Below are positions 18,827 to 28,048 of a DNA stretch of 44,146 nucleotides, piece by piece. The position numbers and the translations under genes were made by a program. The stretch spans positions 1-44,146 of the forward strand of contig CABYCI010000006.1 in assembly GCA_902517425.1 (NCBI GenBank), written 5' to 3'. Source of the DNA: an uncultured SAR86 cluster bacterium. GTDB lineage: Bacteria; Pseudomonadota; Gammaproteobacteria; Magnimaribacterales; D2472. Numbering within the stretch: the first letter of the stretch is position 1; every line of letters begins with the position of its first letter. A model generated the notes under the pieces. That model worked only from the letters and a program-made list of their open reading frames with translations, did not search any database and was not told the origin of the DNA.

Positions 18827-20154
18827 ATAAATTTTATCTACTCTCAACAATCTTGATAACAAGTTTATTTATTCCTGCTCAAGAAGAAGTTGAAGAGGTC
18901 GATCCTAACGTAGAAAGAGTTGAAAAAATTCAAGATTTAATAAATAGAGTTGAAAAAAACCGTGCTGAATTATCAGCCATGGATAATGCTAGAGTAAATG
19001 AGTTTATCAAAAAAGTTGCCGATAGAAGATTCCTACTTTCAAAGGCAAAAAAACAACTTGCTGACGAAGAGGCAAGAAATGTAAGACTTGAAGATTTATT
19101 TGAAGCTAACGAAATTAAACTTTCTGAATTAGAAACAGAATTAAATATTAAATTGGGTGTCTTGGGTGAGCTATTCGGCGTTGCTAGGCAAATGGCTGGT
19201 GAGCTTCAAGCCGATTCAGAATCAGCTTACAACTTTACAGAACATCCAAACAGAACTGTATCTTTAAATGAGATAGGCAAGATCAAAGTTCATAACTTAA
19301 AAAATTTAGAAGATTTGTGGGTGCTACATCTTAATGAAATCGCATCCTCTGGTGAAATAAAAGCTATAAGTGCAAATGTAATTAATTCATCCGGAGACAT
19401 CGAAGAAGATCAGCTAGTAAGGTATGGTCCCTTTAATATGGTAAAAAACAGATCTTTTGTTAAAACTGACGTTGCAAATAATGCATTCTCAGTTTTGCAA
19501 AAACAACCTGATCGATCCTTAAGAAGAAAATTTAGATCTCATTACAGATCTGATGGTTATGCAGTAGCCCCAATTGATCCAACAAGGGGATTTTTGCTGT
19601 CTTTATATTTAGATAAGCCATCAACTTTTGAAAGAATAGCTCAAGGTAAATTAATAGGTTTTATAATAGTTTTAATTGGTATTTCTGGCCTAATCTTTGC
19701 AGCATATAGATATTACACATTGTATTTGTATTCAAAAACGATCAAATCTAAAGATGAGAATGATATCTTCAGTAAAATAGAGAATATTTCAAATAGCTCA
19801 AAAGATGTTGAAACATTTGAAAGAGAATGCGATGAAGTATTATTAACTGTGAACGGAAACCTTAGTTGGGGAGTGAATTGGATTAAATTTTTAGCCGCAG
19901 TTGCTCCACTGCTTGGTCTCTTGGGTACTGTTATAGGTATGATAGAAACGTTCCAAGCAATTACAGTATTTGGTACTGGTGATCCAAAGCAAATGGCTGG
20001 TGGTATATCACAAGCTCTAGTGACAACGATGCTTGGATTAATATTTGCTGCGCCTCTTTTAGCGATGTATACCTTATTATCAGAAAAAGTATCTGAAATT
20101 CTTCAAGAGATAGAAGAGTTTGTTGCTATAACAATCGTAAAAAAGGTTAAGTAA
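18823..20154 (+). CDS. TtpC-like MotA/TolQ/ExbB proton-channel protein
   Basis: A 443-residue inner-membrane protein. It has a signal sequence and a large periplasmic coiled-coil region of about 20-270. A membrane segment follows at about 276-298 (LIGFIIVLIGISGLIFAAY), then the MotA/TolQ/ExbB channel domain with FLAAVAPLLGLLGTVIGMIETF and ALVTTMLGLIFAAPLLAMY. This long form is the TtpC type that works with TonB2 in vibrios and related marine bacteria. It presumably connects proton flow to the TonB2 complex. It overlaps both neighbours by one to four nt, so translation is coupled. Confidence 0.88.
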   Translation: MNKFYLLSTILITSLFIPAQEEVEEVDPNVERVEKIQDLINRVEKNRAELSAMDNARVNEFIKKVADRRFLLSKAKKQLADEEARNVRLEDLFEANEIKLSELETELNIKLGVLGELFGVARQMAGELQADSESAYNFTEHPNRTVSLNEIGKIKVHNLKNLEDLWVLHLNEIASSGEIKAISANVINSSGDIEEDQLVRYGPFNMVKNRSFVKTDVANNAFSVLQKQPDRSLRRKFRSHYRSDGYAVAPIDPTRGFLLSLYLDKPSTFERIAQGKLIGFIIVLIGISGLIFAAYRYYTLYLYSKTIKSKDENDIFSKIENISNSSKDVETFERECDEVLLTVNGNLSWGVNWIKFLAAVAPLLGLLGTVIGMIETFQAITVFGTGDPKQMAGGISQALVTTMLGLIFAAPLLAMYTLLSEKVSEILQEIEEFVAITIVKKVK

Positions 20155-20666
20155 TGATTGGTTTAACTGATCTGTTTGATAGGGGTGGACCAGTTCTTTA
20201 TATACTTTTTCTCGTTACTTTATTTATCTGGTTTATTATATTTTCTAAATACCTAGCTACTACGTATAACAATAAGAATTGGATAAATAATAATTTTAAT
20301 GACTTCTCTAATGGAGTAATAATTAATAAAAATAATATACATCTTTTTGAAGAATCATTCTTAATACATATTAAAAGAGTAGCATCACAAAAATTAAAAA
20401 TGCTTGATGGACTTATTGGGTTGTGTCCCATGCTTGGCCTACTTGGAACTGTCTATGGAATGATTGAAGTTTTTGAAGTCTTAGCAGTTCTTGGAACTGG
20501 AAACCCTAGAGCTATGTCGACCGGTGTTGCAAAAGCAACTATCCCTACAATGGCAGGTATGACAATTGCACTTAGTGGCTTATTCTTTAAATTTGATTTA
20601 GCAAATAGGGTTGAGAGGTATCAAGAAGAAGCACGCATCTTTTTAAAAGAAAAGGTATCTTTATGA
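20154..20666 (+). CDS. exbB: ExbB-like (ExbB2) proton-channel subunit
   Basis: A 170-residue short ExbB homologue with three membrane segments: PVLYILFLVTLFIWFIIFSKYL near the N-terminus, GLCPMLGLLGTVYGMIEVF, and a C-terminal TIPTMAGMTIALSGLFF with the conserved Thr-rich channel helix. With ExbD it forms the proton-driven motor that energises TonB. Start and stop overlap with neighbours (20154 and 20663-20666). Confidence 0.9.
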   Translation: MIGLTDLFDRGGPVLYILFLVTLFIWFIIFSKYLATTYNNKNWINNNFNDFSNGVIINKNNIHLFEESFLIHIKRVASQKLKMLDGLIGLCPMLGLLGTVYGMIEVFEVLAVLGTGNPRAMSTGVAKATIPTMAGMTIALSGLFFKFDLANRVERYQEEARIFLKEKVSL

Positions 20667-21073
20667 AAAGATATAATAGAAGACGTCAGGCTCAAGAAGA
20701 GGCAGCATTAGATCTAACACCAATGATGGATATAGTTTTTATAATGCTTATATTTTTTATAGTTACAACCTCGTTTGTTAAAGAAACTGGTGTTGATGTA
20801 AATAGACCAAATGCCGAAACAGCTGAAAGGGATGAAAAAGGAAATATATTAGTTGCTATAACTGAAAATGATGAGATTTGGATAGACAAGCGAAGAGTAG
20901 ATTTGAAGGCAGTTAGGGCAAATATAGAAAGATTAAAGATCGAATATCCAGAGGGCTCTGTGATTATTCAGGCTGACCAGAGATCGAGGTCTGGATTGTT
21001 GGTTGAGGCAATGGATCAGATAAGGTTAGCTGGTGTAACCAATATATCTATTGCAGCAAAAAATGATAATTAG
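20663..21073 (+). CDS. exbD: ExbD biopolymer-transport protein
   Basis: A 136-residue ExbD/TolR protein. The basic cytoplasmic N-terminus MKRYNRRRQ is followed by LDLTPMMDIVFIMLIFFIVTTSF, a single membrane helix whose D23 is the proton-binding aspartate. The periplasmic domain has EIWIDKRRV and VIIQADQRSRSGLLVEAMDQIRLAGV. It completes the ExbB/ExbD motor. The TonB start lies inside its 3' end. Confidence 0.93.
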   Translation: MKRYNRRRQAQEEAALDLTPMMDIVFIMLIFFIVTTSFVKETGVDVNRPNAETAERDEKGNILVAITENDEIWIDKRRVDLKAVRANIERLKIEYPEGSVIIQADQRSRSGLLVEAMDQIRLAGVTNISIAAKNDN

Positions 21074-21695
21074 AAAATACGAGCAATATTATCCTCACAT
21101 ACTTTCTTTTGTTGCTGCTTTCTTTATTTTTTTACTAATGCAATATCTAATTTCAACAGATATTTTTAATAAAAAAGACGATGATGATATTAGTTACCTT
21201 GAATTCATTCGTATCAACAGCGATGATTCATTATTAGAAAGAGATAGAAAAATTCCAGATAGACCAAAGCCAGAAAAAAGACCACCACCTCCACCAGACA
21301 TAGATTTACAACAAGATACAAAATTAATTAGACCTAACTTAGATATTGAATTACCTAATTTCTCAGTTCCAGTTGATTTTAGTGGCGCATTTTTAGGAAA
21401 TATAAATGACTTACAAGGCACATCATCTGCGTTAATACCAATGGTAAAAGTTCAACCACAATGCCCAATTCAAGCAATCCAAGGCGGTATAGATGGAACT
21501 GTTCAGATATATCTAGTAGTTGGGCCTAATGGTAGGGTAAAATTAGCAAGGATTGTGAGAGCAACCAATGGCACACTTTTTAATAAAGAGGCTACGAAAG
21601 CTATTAGAAGATGGCAATTCAAGCCGAAAGTGATAAATGGAATTCCGGTCGAGCAGGCTGGAGAGTTAACAGTGGAGTTTATTTGTAATGCGTAG
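21063..21695 (+). CDS. tonB: TonB energy-transduction protein (TonB2-like)
   Basis: A 210-residue TonB. A short cytoplasmic start MIIRKYEQYYP leads into membrane helix LSFVAAFFIFLLMQYLI. Then come a proline-rich periplasmic stretch RPKPEKRPPPPPDID and a C-terminal TonB domain with GIDGTVQIYLVVGPNGRVKLARI and AIRRWQFKPKVINGIPVE. A TTG at 21051 is in frame, but ATG 21063 is the more likely start, inside the exbD end and 11 nt before its stop has been read, a normal coupling arrangement. It contacts the TonB boxes of receptors such as receptor 2. Confidence 0.92.
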   Translation: MIIRKYEQYYPHILSFVAAFFIFLLMQYLISTDIFNKKDDDDISYLEFIRINSDDSLLERDRKIPDRPKPEKRPPPPPDIDLQQDTKLIRPNLDIELPNFSVPVDFSGAFLGNINDLQGTSSALIPMVKVQPQCPIQAIQGGIDGTVQIYLVVGPNGRVKLARIVRATNGTLFNKEATKAIRRWQFKPKVINGIPVEQAGELTVEFICNA

Positions 21696-22884
21696 ATTAC
21701 TTTTTATAGCTTTATTTTGTACATCTTTTTTTGTTTCATCAGAAGAAACTATAAGCAGGTGGATGTCTGATTATTTCGAAAGAATTCATGGTCATATTGG
21801 CGATGAGAATTATGAAAAAGCTAAATATGAGTTGGAAATGGGAAACAATAATTACTTTAGAGGTGGTAGAACCTACGAAGCAGCACTTTTGTACCAACTT
21901 TATGGTCAGTTTTATGCTGTTCAAAGTCAGTATACGGATGCCGTTCCATGGTTTGAGAAAGCCCTAGCGACAGATAAAATGCCTAGAATTGGTGCTCAAG
22001 AAGTAAGATTTCAACTTGCACAGACATATTTTATGATTGGAAAATATGAAAATGTTATTACTTTATTAGAGGAATTTATAAAAATTGGTGAGAGGTATAA
22101 ATATCCTGTCTCGGCAAGAGTCAACTTACTTATGTCATACTCTCATGGAAGAATAGAACAATACGATAGTTCTTATTATCATATAAAACAGGCAAATAAT
22201 AAGTCTGACAAACCTCAAATAGATTGGATTGAGTATGCTTTTAGTCTTGCAATGAAATTAGAAAACCTAGACGATGCAGAAGATCTTGGAACTAGATTAT
22301 TATTTTTAGAACCGAACAAAAAGAAATACTGGAATCAAGTAAGTGCTTTATATTTTGCTAAAGATTTTGAACTAAATTCTTTATCTGCACTCGAATTAGC
22401 ATATGAAAATGATACTTTGAACAAAGAAGCAGATTTTCTTTTATTAGCTAAGTACTACCTTTATCAAAAATCACCTCTTAAAAGTGTCTTAGTTATGAAT
22501 GATGGCATTGAAAAAAAATTAATAAAAGAAAATGAAGAAAATTTAAAATTGTTATCAAGCTCATATTTTTATGCAAGAGATTTAAAGAATGGAATAAAAG
22601 TACTAGTTGAAGCTGAAAAGATTTCAGATGATCCAGAACTTTCATATCGTTTGGGAACATATGCCTTTGATAGTGAGCAATATAAGCTAGCAATTTCTTC
22701 ATTCAATATTGCCAAAGATAGAGGTTGGAATAATATTCCTGGTAGAATTGAGCTGATTAAGGGGATATCATACTTTGAACTTGAAAATGTTGAAGAGGCA
22801 AAATCTCAATTAATACTTGCAACAAATTTTGAAGATACTAAAGATACTGCCGAGGGATGGCTATCCTATATAAATCAGTTTTAG
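21688..22884 (+). CDS. exported TPR-repeat protein of the TonB2 operon
   Basis: A 398-residue protein with signal peptide (MRRLLFIALFCTSFFVSS). Helical repeats of tetratricopeptide type run through most of its length, for example YEAALLYQLYGQFYAVQSQY with DAVPWFEKALAT, YRLGTYAFDSEQYKLAISSF and GISYFELENVEEAKSQL. It is predicted periplasmic and overlaps tonB by 8 nt as last gene of the operon. TPR proteins close many TonB2 clusters of marine gammaproteobacteria and probably bind complex components; the exact role is unknown. No terminator is visible before the next gene. Confidence 0.85.
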   Translation: MRRLLFIALFCTSFFVSSEETISRWMSDYFERIHGHIGDENYEKAKYELEMGNNNYFRGGRTYEAALLYQLYGQFYAVQSQYTDAVPWFEKALATDKMPRIGAQEVRFQLAQTYFMIGKYENVITLLEEFIKIGERYKYPVSARVNLLMSYSHGRIEQYDSSYYHIKQANNKSDKPQIDWIEYAFSLAMKLENLDDAEDLGTRLLFLEPNKKKYWNQVSALYFAKDFELNSLSALELAYENDTLNKEADFLLLAKYYLYQKSPLKSVLVMNDGIEKKLIKENEENLKLLSSSYFYARDLKNGIKVLVEAEKISDDPELSYRLGTYAFDSEQYKLAISSFNIAKDRGWNNIPGRIELIKGISYFELENVEEAKSQLILATNFEDTKDTAEGWLSYINQF

Positions 22885-22933
22885 GTTAATTAACATTAAA
22901 CTTAATGCAATGATAAGTGTCTAAATAATTACC

Positions 22934-23620
22934 ATGATAGAAACTAAAAACTTAATCAAAGAATATGATGTTGGGTCTCAAAAAGTTAAGGCATTAGATG
23001 GTATTAACTTGTCTGTAGATGAGGGAGAATTTATTTCAATAATGGGACCATCAGGTTCTGGAAAAACAACTTTAATGAATATTATTGGATGTCTTGATAC
23101 TCCTACTAATGGCACTTACCGTCTTAATGGAAGATCTGTAAGCGACCTAACGGAAGATGAATTAGCAAACATACGCAATGAAGAAATTGGATTTGTGTTT
23201 CAGTCATTTCATTTGTTAGCAAGAAATTCTGCATTAGATAATGTAATGTTGCCTTTAAAATATGCTGGCACTAGTAAAAATGAAGCTATTAAAAGATCAA
23301 ATGAGGCACTAGAGCAAGTTGGTTTATCTGATAGATCAAAACATACCCCTGCAGAATTATCAGGCGGTCAACAGCAGAGAGTTGCAATAGCAAGAGCGCT
23401 TGTAAATAATCCAAGTATTTTATTTGCAGATGAGCCTACTGGGAATCTTGATTCTAAAACCGGAACAGATGTTATGAATATCTTTAAAGAATTAAATAAC
23501 AATGGACAAACAATAATACTTATTACTCATGAAGATAGTATCGCAAAACAATCTAATAGAATTATTACTATTATGGATGGTCTGATAAAATCTGATATTA
23601 AGGAAAAACATGAAAAATAA
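22934..23620 (+). CDS. ABC transporter ATPase, MacB/LolD type
   Basis: A 228-residue ATP-binding subunit. Walker A GPSGSGKT is at residues 38-45, the Q-loop FVFQSFHLL at about 88-96, signature LSGGQ at 142-146 and Walker B ILFADEP at 162-168, followed by the H-loop ITHE. The subtype matches MacB/LolD/FtsE ATPases that power extraction or export from the inner membrane and periplasm. It is the first of a three-gene exporter operon and overlaps the adaptor gene by 11 nt. Confidence 0.93.
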   Translation: MIETKNLIKEYDVGSQKVKALDGINLSVDEGEFISIMGPSGSGKTTLMNIIGCLDTPTNGTYRLNGRSVSDLTEDELANIRNEEIGFVFQSFHLLARNSALDNVMLPLKYAGTSKNEAIKRSNEALEQVGLSDRSKHTPAELSGGQQQRVAIARALVNNPSILFADEPTGNLDSKTGTDVMNIFKELNNNGQTIILITHEDSIAKQSNRIITIMDGLIKSDIKEKHEK

Positions 23621-24800
23621 AATATATATATTTTCTGTATTATTAGTTCTATCTTCTTGTGGTGGAGGTAGTGATAGTAAAGATACTCAATTTTATAAAA
23701 AACAAGAATCAGTCCCTGAGAAACTTGAAGTATCAATTGAAGCTTCAGGCGTTATAGAAGCTATTTCATCTGTTGAAATTAAATCAAAGGCATCTGGAGA
23801 AGTTCTTTTTCTTGGAGCAGAAGTTGGAGATTTTGTTGATAAAGGTTTCATGTTAGCTCTAATAGATCAACGAACAGCTAATAACATAGTTGATCAAACA
23901 AAATCTGACCTTGAAGCTGCTAATGTTCGTCTTTTAAATGCTGAATCACAATACGAAAGAGGTATTGAGCTTCATACACAATCTAGTATTTCTGATAAAG
24001 ATTTTGAGGATATTAAGGAAAATTACGCTCAAGCTAAGTCAACTTTGGTAAGAAATGAGGTTTCATATGAAAATGCAAAAATTTCACTAGATGATACTGA
24101 GGTAAAGTCTCCTATAGATGGAACTGTTATATCCAGACCAGTCGAAGTTGGACAAGTCATTTCATCCCCAACATCTGCTTTTGGAGAAGGGAGTATTTTA
24201 ATGACCATGGCCGATTTATCTAAAGTAAGAGTTAGAGCTCTTGTTGATGAAATTGATGTTGGAAAGGTTCAAATAGGACAATCAGTTTCTATTAAAGTTG
24301 CAGCATATCGCGATAAAGAATTTATTGGCACTGTTTCAAAAATTGAGCCTAAGGCATATATCCAACAAAATGTAACTACATTTCCAGTATTAATTGATAT
24401 AAATAATGAAGATAATCTATTGTTAATTGGGATGAATACTGATGTTGTAATACAAATTTTAAATAAAAATGTTTCTCTAAGCGTTCCAACTATGTCATTA
24501 AGAACTAGGAAAGATATTTACACAGCTGCTGCAGTTTTGGATATTAAAAAAGAAACAATAGATGACTTTTTAGAAGATTATGTTGATGGAGAGAATTTTA
24601 ATAGATTTATAATTATTAAAGATTCAAAAAAAGGACCAAATTTGTCGTGGGTAAAAGTAGGAGTTTCAGATTTATATAATGTTGAAATTGTAGAAGGACT
24701 GAACGAAGGAGATGTTGTATATATATTGCCCAGTAAAAGTCTTTTTGATTATCAAGAAAGATTCAAAGAAAGAGTAAGCGGTACCTTTAGTTTCGGATAA
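23610..24800 (+). CDS. MacA/HlyD-like periplasmic adaptor lipoprotein
   Basis: A 396-residue membrane-fusion protein. The N-terminus is a lipoprotein signal with lipobox LSSC (C17), so the mature protein is probably lipid-anchored. Two lipoyl half-motifs (VSIEASGVIEAISSVEIKSKASGEV and VKSPIDGTVISRPVEVGQVIS) flank a coiled-coil hairpin of about 90-150. Beta-barrel and membrane-proximal domains follow. It should bridge the ATPase/permease to a TolC-like outer-membrane channel, which is not in this window. Confidence 0.9.
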   Translation: MKNKIYIFSVLLVLSSCGGGSDSKDTQFYKKQESVPEKLEVSIEASGVIEAISSVEIKSKASGEVLFLGAEVGDFVDKGFMLALIDQRTANNIVDQTKSDLEAANVRLLNAESQYERGIELHTQSSISDKDFEDIKENYAQAKSTLVRNEVSYENAKISLDDTEVKSPIDGTVISRPVEVGQVISSPTSAFGEGSILMTMADLSKVRVRALVDEIDVGKVQIGQSVSIKVAAYRDKEFIGTVSKIEPKAYIQQNVTTFPVLIDINNEDNLLLIGMNTDVVIQILNKNVSLSVPTMSLRTRKDIYTAAAVLDIKKETIDDFLEDYVDGENFNRFIIIKDSKKGPNLSWVKVGVSDLYNVEIVEGLNEGDVVYILPSKSLFDYQERFKERVSGTFSFG

Positions 24801-26008
24801 TGTTGGTAGAAGAGTCAATAAAATCAGCAATTTCTTCAATAAGAACTAATGGTGTTAGGTCTTTTTTAACTGCTTTAGCTATCATAATTGGTACCGCAGC
24901 TGTAATAGCAGTAATTGGTATTGGATCTAGTGCAGAAAAAGCATTAGAAGAGAGCATCGACGACCTTGGACCTAGAACGTTGTCAATATTTCCTAGCCAA
25001 AGAAAACGTGGCGGTATTTCATCTGGTTTTAATCCCTTAGTTCTTAAGGATGCGGAAGCTTTAGAAAAAAATACGGAGCATAATTGGTTAGTAGCGCCAG
25101 CGATGTCAGGAAATCGACAAATTAAATATAAAAACTCAAATATGAGTGGTGAAATTAATGGATATCTTCCAGTTAACTTTGAAGTGCGTGGATTTGAAAT
25201 TGGTCATGGAAGACTCTTTACTGAAAAAGAAAATCTTGGTAGAAAAAGAGTAATTGTCATAGGCTCTAAAGTGCCAGGAGAGCTAAAAACATCAGCAAAG
25301 CAAATATTAAATAAAGAAATATTAGTAGCTGGAACCTCATACACTGTAGTGGGTATCCTTAGTGAAGAAGGTTCAACAGGATGGCAAAATCCAGATGATG
25401 ATCTATACGTTCCTCTGTTAACTGCTGCTCAAAGAATTTTTGGAACTGACCGTTTAGGTTGGATTAATATAGGCATCTCTACTGATACAAATGTTGATTA
25501 TGTAATGATGACCATAGAACGAATCTTAAGACAGAAACATGATATTGGTCCAGGTGGTGAAAATGATTTTAGGATAAATGATTGGAGTCAATACTCAGAT
25601 TTAAGAAGACAAGCGACTGGAATATTTACTGCATTGATTGCAGGAATTGCAGGTATTAGTCTTATAGTCGGTGGAATTGGTGTGATGAATATAATGCTTG
25701 TGTCAGTAACAGAAAGAACTCGTGAAATAGGCTTGAGGAAGGCATTAGGTGCAACTCAAAGATCAATAATGATGCAATTTATAATTGAAGCAGTCCTTTT
25801 ATGTATTTTAGGTGGATTGCTTGGAGTATTTATAGGCACTTTATTACTTTTTTTATTTACATCACTTAATGATTGGATATTTTATATGCCAATAAGCGCT
25901 ATCATTGGATCCATAACATTTTCTGCTTTAGTAGGTTTATTTTTTGGAATTTGGCCAGCAAAAAGAGCGGCAAAGTTAGATCCTGCTGTTTCTTTAAGAT
26001 ATGAGTAA
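24800..26008 (+). CDS. MacB-like (FtsX-type) ABC permease
   Basis: A 402-residue permease of the MacB/LolC fold. One N-terminal helix SFLTALAIIIGTAAVIAVIGIG is followed by a large periplasmic domain. Three C-terminal helices carry the FtsX motif GVMNIMLVSVTERTREIGLRKALGA at about 295-320. In E. coli MacB the ATPase and permease are fused; here they are separate polypeptides. Stop and start with the adaptor overlap (TAATG). The substrate could be a peptide, a glycolipid or a lipoprotein. Confidence 0.92.
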   Translation: MLVEESIKSAISSIRTNGVRSFLTALAIIIGTAAVIAVIGIGSSAEKALEESIDDLGPRTLSIFPSQRKRGGISSGFNPLVLKDAEALEKNTEHNWLVAPAMSGNRQIKYKNSNMSGEINGYLPVNFEVRGFEIGHGRLFTEKENLGRKRVIVIGSKVPGELKTSAKQILNKEILVAGTSYTVVGILSEEGSTGWQNPDDDLYVPLLTAAQRIFGTDRLGWINIGISTDTNVDYVMMTIERILRQKHDIGPGGENDFRINDWSQYSDLRRQATGIFTALIAGIAGISLIVGGIGVMNIMLVSVTERTREIGLRKALGATQRSIMMQFIIEAVLLCILGGLLGVFIGTLLLFLFTSLNDWIFYMPISAIIGSITFSALVGLFFGIWPAKRAAKLDPAVSLRYE

Positions 26009-27101
26009 TCTTAAAGTAATTCAACTATTACCTGAATTAAATATTGGTGGCGTTGAAAGAGGTACTAAAGATTTTTCAAAAGCGCTTGTAGAAAAAGGCC
26101 ATAATTCAATAGTAATCTCCAATGGTGGAATTTTTGAAAATGATATTATTGAGAATGGTGGAAGACATATAAAACTACCTGTTCATAAAAAAAGCTTATT
26201 TTCTTTTTTTTTATCTAAAAAACTTAAAACCATATACGAACAAGAGAAGCCTGATATCGTCCATGTTAGATCTAGAATGCCAGCGTGGATAAATTATTTT
26301 GCTATTAAAAAATTAACAGATAAGCCAATTCTTATTTCAACATTCCATGGTTTATATAGCACACCTATTTATAGCCAAATCATGTCAAAAGTTGATCATA
26401 CAATTGCTATTTCAAAAACTGTAAAGGATTATATAATTTCAACTTATAACCTTTCAGAAGATCAAATAACAACTATACCAAGAGGTTGTGATCCAGAAGT
26501 TTTCAATAAAGATGAGTTATCAACTTTGTGGTTGAATAAATGGTACAAAGAATACCCACAAACCAAAAATAAAATTATTCTGACACTTCCAACAAGAATT
26601 TCTGCGTGGAAGGGTGTTGATAGTTTTATAGACTTAATTGCAATTCTTAATAATAATGATTTTCATGGTCTTGTTGTTGGCCCAACATCAAAATCAAAAG
26701 AAAAGTATTTAACAAAATTAATTAGTAAAGTTTTAAATTTAAATATTAAAGACAAAATTACATTCACTGGATCTAGAAATGATATTGCTAACATATATAA
26801 ATTTTCAGATATCGTATTTAATTTATCTCATAAACCTGAGCCATTTGGAAGAACAACAATAGAAGCAATTGGCTGTGGTTCAAAGGTTGTAGGATGGAAT
26901 CATGGTGGAACAAAAGAAATTCTTGAGAAGCTATACAAAGATGGCTTAGTTCCTCTTAACGATATTATACAATTAAAAGAAACAGTATTGAAAGTATCTA
27001 AGAACGAATATCCTTATCCAGATGAAAATATTTATACATCTGAGAAAATGATCCAGGAAACAATTAACCTATATCATCAGTTGTTAAACAATGATTCATA
27101 A
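26001..27101 (+). CDS. GT4-family glycosyltransferase
   Basis: A 366-residue GT-B glycosyltransferase. The N-terminal donor-independent domain opens with LLPELNIGGVERGTKDFSKAL. The C-terminal nucleotide-sugar domain has LTLPTRISAWKGVDSFI, an EPFGRTTIEAIGCGSKVVGW motif (the E-x7-E-like GT4 signature) and GGTKEIL. It is cytoplasmic, probably acting on lipopolysaccharide or another surface glycan. It overlaps the permease gene by 8 nt, so it belongs to the exporter operon, and its end overlaps by 25 nt with the next glycosyltransferase on the opposite strand. It reads correctly through a T9 run at 26204-26212. Confidence 0.88.
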   Translation: MSNLKVIQLLPELNIGGVERGTKDFSKALVEKGHNSIVISNGGIFENDIIENGGRHIKLPVHKKSLFSFFLSKKLKTIYEQEKPDIVHVRSRMPAWINYFAIKKLTDKPILISTFHGLYSTPIYSQIMSKVDHTIAISKTVKDYIISTYNLSEDQITTIPRGCDPEVFNKDELSTLWLNKWYKEYPQTKNKIILTLPTRISAWKGVDSFIDLIAILNNNDFHGLVVGPTSKSKEKYLTKLISKVLNLNIKDKITFTGSRNDIANIYKFSDIVFNLSHKPEPFGRTTIEAIGCGSKVVGWNHGGTKEILEKLYKDGLVPLNDIIQLKETVLKVSKNEYPYPDENIYTSEKMIQETINLYHQLLNNDS

Positions 27102-28048
27102 ACTTCATTTATTTCATATATTTTTGTTTTAACTGAAAATTCTTCTTCAACATATTTAAAAATAGCGCTTTGGTTTAATATTTCAATATTATCTACATAT
27201 TCTTCAAGTAGTTCTTGCAACGAAAGTTGATTGTCTCTTTGAGCAAGAAGCTCCTCAGGAAAAATTTTGTTCATATGACCAACGTTAGTCGAAAGGACTG
27301 GTATTGCAAGATATAGAGCTTCCAGTGCAACTCTAGGTCCACCTTCATTTCTAGAAGACACTATTAACATTGATGCATCAGAATAAATATCTTCAAGTTG
27401 ACTTCTGTTTACACCATCAATTATTTTTATTTTTTTATCAAGATTATATTTATCTATTAATTTTAAAAGGTTCTTTTTTTCTTTTCCTGATCCAACAATA
27501 ATTAAATTTGTTTCTATGTTCACCCACGATGATATTAACAAATCAAATCCTTTAACTTTTTCAAGTCTTCCAACTGCTAAGGCATATTTATTTTGTTTAG
27601 AACTTATTTTTTTTAATTCAGGAAACCACCAATTTGTTATAACCTTTGATTTAGTTTTAATCCCATCTAAAACATGATCACTCACTCCAATAACGTAATC
27701 AGCTGATTCATATACACTTTTATTTTTTTTGACTCCATGTACTGTAGCAACGTGCTTAAATATACCGCTATTAATAGATGAAATAATAGAAGTAGTTTTA
27801 CTTCCATGCGTGTGAACTATGTCTGGATTAATGGACTTAAGTAATTTTTTAAGTTTATATTTTTTAAATAATGATCTTCTACCCATATTATCAATCTCAT
27901 GAATGGATATATTTTGATTAAAATTATGCGCGATTGATTTATTGCAAATAAGAGTTACTGATAAAGCTTTTGAATTACATAAAAGCTCATCAACATGTTG
28001 CTCAATTCCTGCAAAATCTTCACTAAGAACTAAATGTACTATTTTCAT
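27077..28048 (-). CDS. second GT4-family glycosyltransferase
   Basis: A 323-residue GT-B enzyme. The N-terminus MKIVHLVLSEDFAGIEQHVDEL carries the glycine-turn of the family. PDIVHTHGSKTTSI and VHGVKKNKSVYESADYVIGVS belong to the acceptor domain. YALAVGRLEKVKGFDLLISSW and SRNEGGPRVALEALYLAIPVLSTNVG belong to the donor domain. It is cytoplasmic and predicted to add a sugar to a surface glycan. It overlaps the ELM1-like gene upstream by 4 nt, forming a two-gene operon. Confidence 0.87.
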   Translation of the reverse strand: MKIVHLVLSEDFAGIEQHVDELLCNSKALSVTLICNKSIAHNFNQNISIHEIDNMGRRSLFKKYKLKKLLKSINPDIVHTHGSKTTSIISSINSGIFKHVATVHGVKKNKSVYESADYVIGVSDHVLDGIKTKSKVITNWWFPELKKISSKQNKYALAVGRLEKVKGFDLLISSWVNIETNLIIVGSGKEKKNLLKLIDKYNLDKKIKIIDGVNRSQLEDIYSDASMLIVSSRNEGGPRVALEALYLAIPVLSTNVGHMNKIFPEELLAQRDNQLSLQELLEEYVDNIEILNQSAIFKYVEEEFSVKTKIYEINEVYESLFNN

